From an uncultured Pelagibacteraceae bacterium (GTDB lineage: Bacteria > Pseudomonadota > Alphaproteobacteria > Pelagibacterales > Pelagibacteraceae), in the NCBI GenBank assembly GCA_902601895.1, contig CACKOU010000004.1:19140-83139 (forward strand): a stretch of 64,000 bases of DNA, given 5' to 3'. Positions 57,481 through 64,000 of this stretch are shown here, piece by piece. Under the pieces are notes generated by a model. It was not told where the DNA came from. It was given only the letters and a program-made list of their open reading frames with translations, and made no database searches. Made by a program: the position numbers and the translations under genes. Positions within the stretch are counted from its first letter, which is position 1; each line of letters opens with the position of its first letter.

Positions 57481-58321
57481 AATTTTTAAGAATATATATA
57501 AATATAAATCCAGTTAAATACATTATTAATGCATAAGCAGCTGTGGGAACCATGTAAGCGACATCATTGAAAATTTGTGTTGCTACAAATACAGCTAAAG
57601 TTCCATTTTGTAATCCACATTCTAAAGAAATACATTTTCTCTGTGGTATTCCAGTTGCAAAACCTTTTGCAATGTAAAATGCCAAAGTCATCATGACTAC
57701 GTTTAATATTAAAACAGCTAAACCTGCTTGTCCTAAGTATGATATTATATTTTCTCTCTCCTCAATCCATATTGCTGCAAATACAACAATAAATAAAATA
57801 CCTGTAATTCTATTTACAATATTAATATTAGACGAAATAAAGTTTTCGGCGAATCTTCTAATTATCATTCCTAGAATTACTGGCACAGTTACAACTAGTG
57901 CCATTTTGAGAGCAATACCAGTCATCGTAATATCTGAGGATAAATCAGTTACACCTAATAATTTTGCTGAAGAAAAAACAATAAATGGAACAGAAAAAAT
58001 ACTAATTAAACTACCTACAGCTGTTAAAGAAATAGATAATGCAACATCTCCATTTGCAAATTTTGTTAAGACATTTGATGTTACTCCTCCAGGAGCAGCA
58101 GCAATAATCATTAATCCTAAAGCTAATTCAACTGGTAATCTTAATATTAAAAGTAAAATATAAGCGACGATAGGGAGGAGGATTAATTGACAAATTATTC
58201 CGACTGTAAAATCTTTTGGATTATTTATAACTCTTAAAAAATCTCTAGTTGATAAGCCCAATCCCAGACCTAACATTATAAGTGCTAACGCTATAGGTGC
58301 AATTTTTGTAACTATCTCCAT
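57473..58321 (-). CDS. Bile acid:sodium symporter (BASS) family transporter
   Basis: MIIAAAPGGVTSNVLTKFANGDVALSISLTAVGS; LECGLQNGTLAVFVATQIF. Confidence 0.92.
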   Translation of the reverse strand: MEIVTKIAPIALALIMLGLGLGLSTRDFLRVINNPKDFTVGIICQLILLPIVAYILLLILRLPVELALGLMIIAAAPGGVTSNVLTKFANGDVALSISLTAVGSLISIFSVPFIVFSSAKLLGVTDLSSDITMTGIALKMALVVTVPVILGMIIRRFAENFISSNINIVNRITGILFIVVFAAIWIEERENIISYLGQAGLAVLILNVVMMTLAFYIAKGFATGIPQRKCISLECGLQNGTLAVFVATQIFNDVAYMVPTAAYALIMYLTGFIFIYILKNSN

Positions 58322-58405
58322 CGTTTGTTCAATTTTAAACTATTTTTATATCGAACGTAATAAAAAATATTGATATTTAGAACCATAACAAATATTTAAA
58401 CTCAT

Positions 58406-59317
58406 ATGCTATCTGATAAATCTACAGTTTGCCCAGTTAATCTACTTAATATAGCCCATCAAAAAAGGGGTGTAAAAGCAGCCATTGTAAATGCAGGTAA
58501 AAAATTACCAATGATGTCGGTAATGGATTCTGTCTCTGAAAAATTGATCACCCCAATACTTATAGGTGATAAACAAAAAATACAAGAATGCGCAGATGAG
58601 CTTAAATTTGATATATCAAATTTTGAAATAATTAATGAGCCAGTTGAAAATAATACAGCAGGTATTGCGACAAAACTTGCATCGGAAGATAAAGTAAAAA
58701 TTATTGTAAAAGGACATATTCATACTGATATATTGATGAAAGAAGTTCTTAAAAGAGAGTATAAATTAATTGGAAAAACAAGACTAAGTCATATTTGGCA
58801 TATGACATTACAAAAAGATGATAAACCATTAATCATAACCGATGGAGCATTAAATGTTTCTCCTAACCTAAAAACTAAAATGCATATTTTAAGAAATGTT
58901 ATAGATTTTAGTCATAGAATTAATATTCCAAGACCAAAGATTTCTGTCCTTTCAGCAACAGAAGAAGTTATTGATAGTGTACAGAGTTCGGTTGAAGCTA
59001 AAGAATTAACTGAATTGGCAAGTAAAGAAAATTTTAATGCTGATATTTTTGGACCCTTAGCATTTGACAATAGTATTTCAAAAAAATCTGCTTCTATTAA
59101 AGGAATTGAGAATATAGTTGCTGGAGAAGCTGATGTATTATTAGTTCCAAATGTAGAAACTGGAAATGCGCTTGTAAAAATGATGATTTATTTTATGGGA
59201 GCATGTGCAGCAGGTGTAGTTGTTGGAGGTAAAGTGCCTGTTGTTATAACAAGTAGATCAGATGATGCGACAGCAAGACTTGCTTCAATAGCTGCAGCTG
59301 TCGTTGCTTTAGATTAA
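58406..59317 (+). CDS. pta: Phosphate acetyl/butyryltransferase family
   Basis: VKGHIHTDILMKEVL; VLLVPNVETGNALVKMMIYFMGACAAGVVVGGKVPVVITSRSDDATAR. Confidence 0.9.
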   Translation: MLSDKSTVCPVNLLNIAHQKRGVKAAIVNAGKKLPMMSVMDSVSEKLITPILIGDKQKIQECADELKFDISNFEIINEPVENNTAGIATKLASEDKVKIIVKGHIHTDILMKEVLKREYKLIGKTRLSHIWHMTLQKDDKPLIITDGALNVSPNLKTKMHILRNVIDFSHRINIPRPKISVLSATEEVIDSVQSSVEAKELTELASKENFNADIFGPLAFDNSISKKSASIKGIENIVAGEADVLLVPNVETGNALVKMMIYFMGACAAGVVVGGKVPVVITSRSDDATARLASIAAAVVALD

Positions 59318-59376
59318 ACTTCTGTTGAATAAACATCTTTTATAATTTAAACATTTATAAAATTAGAAGAAAGATA

Positions 59377-60663
59377 ATGGCAATTACTTATATAAAAAAA
59401 GCTGAAAAAACTGCTTTTACAGGTGAAGATGAAACAAGAACTAAAGTAAGTTCAATTTTAAAAGATTTAGAAAAAACAAAGGATCAAGGGGTTAAAGATA
59501 TTTTAAAAAAATTTGATAATTATGAAGGTGATATAATTGTTAGCAAAGAAAAAATTGAAGAAATAAACAAAACTTTAGATCAAAAGATTAAAGATGATAT
59601 TCAGTTTTCTCATGAAAGAGTAAGAAAGTTTGCAGAACATCAACTAGAAAATCTTGGAAAAGACTCAGAAGTAGAATTATCACCTGGTTTAATAGCAGGA
59701 CAAAAATTAATACCTGTAAATACAGTTGGTTGTTACGTCCCCGGTGGAAGATATAACAATATCGCCTCTGCTATAATGAGTGTAACGACTGCAAAAGTTG
59801 CCGGAGTAAAGAATGTAATTGCAACAAGTCCACCAAAAGATTCAAATGGTGCAAACCCAATTATAATTTACACAGCTAACCTTTGTGGTGCAGATGTAAT
59901 TATGAACATTGGTGGTATAGGGGCAATTGGTGCGCTTGCATATGGTTGCTTTGGTAATCCAGAAGTAGATATGATTGTTGGACCTGGAAATAAATTTGTA
60001 GCAGAGTCTAAAAGAATTTTATTTGGAAAAGTTGGAATTGATTTATTTGCTGGACCGACAGAAATAGGCATAATTGCTGATCATACAGCTGATAAAGAAA
60101 TAATTGCTTATGATTTAGTTGGACAGGCTGAACATGGTCCTGACTCTCCTGCTTGGCTTTACACTACTGATAAATCTTTATGTGATTATGTGATGAAAAG
60201 AGTTCCAGAAATTATTCAAGAACTACCTGAACACAACAGAAATAATGCTGATGCTGCATGGAGAGATTATGGAGAAGTAATCATGTGTGATACTAAAGAG
60301 GAAATGTTAAAGGTTAGTGATGAATATGCTCCTGAACATTTAGAGGTTCAGGCTGAAAACCTAGATTGGTATTTAAAAAGTTTAAAAAATTATGGTTCAT
60401 TATTTTTAGGTGAGGAAACAACAGTTGCATATGGTGACAAATGTTCTGGACCAAATCACATTTTACCAACAAAGGGAGCGGGAAAATATACTGGTGGCTT
60501 ATACGTTGGAAAATTTATAAAAACAGTTACTTACCAAAAAATGAATAAAGAATCTAATAAAGAAGTGGGTGCTGCTGCAGCTCGAATTTCTAGGTACGAG
60601 GGTATGGAAGCGCATGCTAGAACTGGTGATGTTAGACTTCGAAAATATGGTTTTTCAAACTAA
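59377..60663 (+). CDS. HisD superfamily dehydrogenase, probably sulfopropanediol 3-dehydrogenase-like (HpsN)
   Basis: YVPGGRY; VAGPGNKFVAESKR-type; GPTEIGIIADHTADKEIIAYDLVGQAEHGPDSPAWL; YGSLFLGEETTVAYGDKCSGPNHILPT. Confidence 0.8.
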   Translation: MAITYIKKAEKTAFTGEDETRTKVSSILKDLEKTKDQGVKDILKKFDNYEGDIIVSKEKIEEINKTLDQKIKDDIQFSHERVRKFAEHQLENLGKDSEVELSPGLIAGQKLIPVNTVGCYVPGGRYNNIASAIMSVTTAKVAGVKNVIATSPPKDSNGANPIIIYTANLCGADVIMNIGGIGAIGALAYGCFGNPEVDMIVGPGNKFVAESKRILFGKVGIDLFAGPTEIGIIADHTADKEIIAYDLVGQAEHGPDSPAWLYTTDKSLCDYVMKRVPEIIQELPEHNRNNADAAWRDYGEVIMCDTKEEMLKVSDEYAPEHLEVQAENLDWYLKSLKNYGSLFLGEETTVAYGDKCSGPNHILPTKGAGKYTGGLYVGKFIKTVTYQKMNKESNKEVGAAAARISRYEGMEAHARTGDVRLRKYGFSN

Positions 60664-60688
60664 AAGAATGATGTAGTCTTTCCTCTAT

Positions 60689-62230
60689 ATGAGTAAAGAA
60701 AAAACTGTAAAGAACTCATTCAAAGATTTTGCCCAACAAAATGGAGAATATTACAGTAATGTTTTCAGTTTAATTCAAAGAAACCAATTAAAATTATATC
60801 ATATAAACTACTCGGCTCTTTTAGGAGGTTTCTTTTGGTGTGCTCTAAGAGGGAACTGGTTTCTTTTTTTTCTAAGTTCATTTTTAGATTTAATAGCTGC
60901 AGTAAATATAACTTTATATTTTAGATATGGCGCTGGTATTGAGCAAGCAATATTAGATAAAAAAGATTTTTTGGTTGATAGATACTCAACCTGGCAAGAT
61001 AGTTCATTAATTTATGCAATTTTAACTATTATCTTAGGCCGAATATTAATTGGTTGGTTAGCAGATAGAGTTTACATCAAACAATTTGATAAGTGGCAAA
61101 TAAGTAAAAAAACATCTTCAGGAGTAAACTTCTCAAGACTTATAAACGTTTTTTTAGTTTTAGCATTAATTTGGCCTTTAACATTATATAGATCATCACA
61201 ATTCGCTCCTGATGAAAGAACTTGTATCAAACAACATAGAGCAATGGAAAAAGGTGCCGAGGTATCTTTTAAAAAAAGATTTGATTGTTTTTTTATATCT
61301 GAATTTCCTATTTTAATTTGGATAGATAGACCTGTTAAAGTTAGCTATCCAAGAAATGAGGATGGCACTAGATATGTAAAGAAAAAACCTCCTAGAGAAG
61401 GAATGCCTACAATTACTCTTAATAAATATGTTTCACAAAAAATTGAAGAAAAAGTTGGTTACTTAACTGCATTTCACGGATATGTTTTTGATGCTGCAAC
61501 TGATGGAATAAGGTCATTATTAAAAGGGATATCAGCTTTATTTGTTGGAACACCATGGATAATCACGGGTGGAATATTTTTACTTGTAGCTCATAAAATT
61601 GCAGGATTTAGAGTTACCATGTTTGTAGCATTTGCACTGATATATCTCGCCTTATTTGGTTTTTGGAATACAGCAATGGATACTATGGCATTAGTATTAA
61701 CCGCTACTTTAATATGTTGTGCTATTGGACTGCCTTTAGGGGTTTTGGTTGGAAAATCAAATCGAGCTGAAACAATTACAAGGCCTATTCTAGATGTTAT
61801 GCAAACGATACCTTCATTTGTATATTTGATACCGGCAGTTGCTTTTTTCTCTGTTGGGAAACCACCAGGAATTATTGCAACTGTAATATTTGCAATGCCT
61901 CCTATAGTAAGATTAACAGCTTTAGGAATAAGACAAGTTCCATCAGAAATTAAAGAAGCAGCTCTTGCTTTTGGTTCTACAGAAAGACAACTATTATATA
62001 GTGTTGAATTACCACTTGCTCTTCCCTCTATAATGGCTGGTATAAATCAAGTAGTCATGATGTGTTTATCAATGGTTGTTATTGCTGCTTTAATTGGTGC
62101 CGGAGGAATGGGTCTAATAGTTGTTGAGGCTTTAGCGAACACAAAAATTGGAAGAGGAATTTTAGCAGGTCTTGCAATTGCTTTTATAGCTATGATCATT
62201 GATAGAGTGGTTCAGAAAGCAACAAAATAA
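60689..62230 (+). CDS. proW: Glycine betaine/proline-type ABC permease with large N-terminal extension
   Basis: C-terminal BPD module: LDVMQTIPSFVYLIPAVAFFSVGKPPGIIATVIFAMPPIVRLTALGIRQVPSEIKEAALAFG. Confidence 0.9.
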   Translation: MSKEKTVKNSFKDFAQQNGEYYSNVFSLIQRNQLKLYHINYSALLGGFFWCALRGNWFLFFLSSFLDLIAAVNITLYFRYGAGIEQAILDKKDFLVDRYSTWQDSSLIYAILTIILGRILIGWLADRVYIKQFDKWQISKKTSSGVNFSRLINVFLVLALIWPLTLYRSSQFAPDERTCIKQHRAMEKGAEVSFKKRFDCFFISEFPILIWIDRPVKVSYPRNEDGTRYVKKKPPREGMPTITLNKYVSQKIEEKVGYLTAFHGYVFDAATDGIRSLLKGISALFVGTPWIITGGIFLLVAHKIAGFRVTMFVAFALIYLALFGFWNTAMDTMALVLTATLICCAIGLPLGVLVGKSNRAETITRPILDVMQTIPSFVYLIPAVAFFSVGKPPGIIATVIFAMPPIVRLTALGIRQVPSEIKEAALAFGSTERQLLYSVELPLALPSIMAGINQVVMMCLSMVVIAALIGAGGMGLIVVEALANTKIGRGILAGLAIAFIAMIIDRVVQKATK

Positions 62231-62301
62231 TAGAAAAATAGTCTTGATTATCATTTTTAAAAATTAGATAATTCTTTCATTAAATTACAAAAGAGGGAAA
62301 A

Positions 62302-63258
62302 ATGAAAAAACTAATATTAGGTTTAATATTTTCTTCAATAATGCTTGTTACGACTTCAGCTAAAGCTGCAGGTGAGAAAGTAATGATCTCAGACTTAAGT
62401 TGGACTGGTGCAAAAGTTATTGGACATATTATTAAAGCTGTCATTAATGGACCTCTGAATTCTGAGGCAGAAATTGTTCAGGGATTATCAGACGGTAACT
62501 TGATAATGGCTGGAATGGACAAAGGTGACGGAAAAATTGATGTCTACACAGATTTGTGGATGCCGAATAGACAAGGTATTTGGGATCAATATATTGATGG
62601 AAACAAAACTGTAGCTGTCAACACACCTTATAAAGGAACTCAAGATATGTATGTTCCTGCATTTTTAAAAAGCAAAGTTCCAGATGTTGCAGCAATGAAA
62701 GATCCAAACGTTGCAGCGATGTTTGATACAGACGGCAATGGTAAAGGTGAATACTGGGCTGGTGATGCTGGATGGAAATCTACAAAAATGTGGCAAGTTA
62801 AATTTAAAAGTTATGGTTTAACTGACCTTTGGGAACCAAATATTATTCCACAAGATACTTTTAAAGCACAATTAAAAGATGCAATTGATAATCAAAAGCC
62901 AATATTATTTTATTATTGGACACCAGAATGGTTACATGCAGCTTATGACTTACATGAAATTGGTGAGCCTGCTTACACTGAAGGATGTGATTCAAATATG
63001 AACTTAGATGCTGAAGATTGGTTAGAAGTATCAGAGTTTCCGTGCAAAAGTAGACAAGCGACTATTTATGTAGCTTATTCAAAATCTTTGGAAAAAAGAA
63101 ATCCAAAAGCTGCTAAATTCTTAAGTCAAATGGCTATGGATCCAAAAGTAATCAACCAATGGATATTAAAAGTTGGAAGAGATGAAATGGATGCTGACGA
63201 TATGGCAGAAGAATGGGTTAAAAATAATATGGCTACAGTTAATAAGTGGATTAACTAA
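62302..63258 (+). CDS. proX: Glycine betaine/proline-type ABC substrate-binding protein
   Basis: Signal peptide; OpuAC fold LSWTGAKVIGHIIKAVI; DVYTDLWMPNRQ; YWTPEWLHAAYDL. Confidence 0.9.
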   Translation: MKKLILGLIFSSIMLVTTSAKAAGEKVMISDLSWTGAKVIGHIIKAVINGPLNSEAEIVQGLSDGNLIMAGMDKGDGKIDVYTDLWMPNRQGIWDQYIDGNKTVAVNTPYKGTQDMYVPAFLKSKVPDVAAMKDPNVAAMFDTDGNGKGEYWAGDAGWKSTKMWQVKFKSYGLTDLWEPNIIPQDTFKAQLKDAIDNQKPILFYYWTPEWLHAAYDLHEIGEPAYTEGCDSNMNLDAEDWLEVSEFPCKSRQATIYVAYSKSLEKRNPKAAKFLSQMAMDPKVINQWILKVGRDEMDADDMAEEWVKNNMATVNKWIN

Positions 63259-63268
63259 AACATTTAAT

Positions 63269-63292
63269 ATGAGGTCGTGAAAACGGCCTCAT
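63269..63292 (+). terminator. Hairpin downstream of proX
   Basis: ATGAGGtCGT-gaaa-ACGgCCTCAT; weak T-tract. Confidence 0.65.
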
Positions 63293-63297
63293 AACTT

Positions 63298-63990
63298 TCA
63301 ATCATTTTTTATTTTTTCAAATACATCTATACCTATTTGCTTTAAAATATGGACTATATCAATAGGCACCCAGTTCTCTCTAATTAATCCTTCATCGTGA
63401 TGATAAAAATCCATTACTCTCATTACAACATCTTGATTATCTGCTGTATATCCAAGCCAATCATTTGATCCATACTTTGCCTTTAAACTGTGCCATCCAC
63501 CACATAGAGAAAATTTTCCATCTCCTATTTCGCAGTAATGTCCTAATTCCCAGTAGTTTCTCTCAGAAAATGATTTTCTAAAAGGTAACTGATGCATATC
63601 TACAAATCCTTCTAATGACCTAGATGTTCCAATTCCACAAGGGCCGTACCAAATCATATCTTTGTGCCAAAACTCTTTTTGAGGATGATTTATTAACCTT
63701 TGTCTTAATTCATCTTTAGAAATATTTTCTTTCTCAGGTTTAATATCTAAACTTCTATTCATGCTCAAAGCCTGTTGTAATGAATTTTTAGATTTACTCA
63801 TATCTTCTTCAAAAAAATTTACTCCATCTGTATTAAACGGAGGTAACCATGCTCCTTCGGATCCTCTTGATGGATTAATAACCCATTTGTCAGCTTGTCT
63901 TAAAAAATCCATCACATCAATTAAGATATGACTTTCAATAATTCTTTCATTTTTAATTTCATGAATTTCACAACATTTAAGATTAATCAT
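63298..63990 (-). CDS. SnoaL-like / NTF2-fold ester-cyclase family protein
   Basis: HKDMIWYGPCGIGTSRSLEGFVDMHQLPFRKSFSERNY...VVMRVMDFYHHDEGLIRENWVPIDIVHILKQIG. Confidence 0.8.
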   Translation of the reverse strand: MINLKCCEIHEIKNERIIESHILIDVMDFLRQADKWVINPSRGSEGAWLPPFNTDGVNFFEEDMSKSKNSLQQALSMNRSLDIKPEKENISKDELRQRLINHPQKEFWHKDMIWYGPCGIGTSRSLEGFVDMHQLPFRKSFSERNYWELGHYCEIGDGKFSLCGGWHSLKAKYGSNDWLGYTADNQDVVMRVMDFYHHDEGLIRENWVPIDIVHILKQIGIDVFEKIKND

Positions 63991-64000
63991 TTTAAAATTT

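Noticed and set aside
57693-58163. 156-aa plus-strand ORF inside the BASS gene
   Set aside because: Long but antisense to a well-supported transporter; no recognizable motif.
1-64000. CRISPR arrays, prophage, transposases, toxin-antitoxin or restriction systems
   Set aside because: No spaced repeats, integrase/transposase motifs or defence-gene signatures were seen; the window looks like streamlined core and metabolic genome.

Overview
AT-rich, gene-dense window with short intergenic gaps. Gene content and style match a SAR11/Pelagibacterales-like marine alphaproteobacterium (inference from gene content; no search was run). I see no prophage, transposon, CRISPR or rRNA. There is one tRNA (CAT anticodon). 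Main blocks: MnmA, CysQ, RecX and small ORFs; Amt, HU and RseP; a TPP-riboswitch-controlled SSF transporter (thiV-like); an ABC-2 exporter with two tandem mini membrane proteins; a cytochrome c / c'-like / b561 / DUF4396 redox group; TctABC; an Anbu proteasome homologue divergent from a COG2308 ATP-grasp; an amino-acid ABC importer coupled to a nitrilase; a SpeD-SpeE fusion with an MTA-salvage cluster (class II aldolase, MtnA, MtnP, Apt); a taurine-type locus (class III aminotransferase, Ald, DMGDH-like oxidoreductase, TauABC with an enlarged TauC); an Fbp iron ABC transporter with a Fur-box-like site; and a BASS / Pta / HpsN-like / ProW / ProX block. The most interesting points are a terminator-like hairpin that contains the GTG start of tctB, the compact polyamine-to-MTA shunt, a double-HTH regulator preceded by 32-bp-spaced direct repeats, ABC permeases with large extra N-terminal regions, and several unlisted micro-ORFs.
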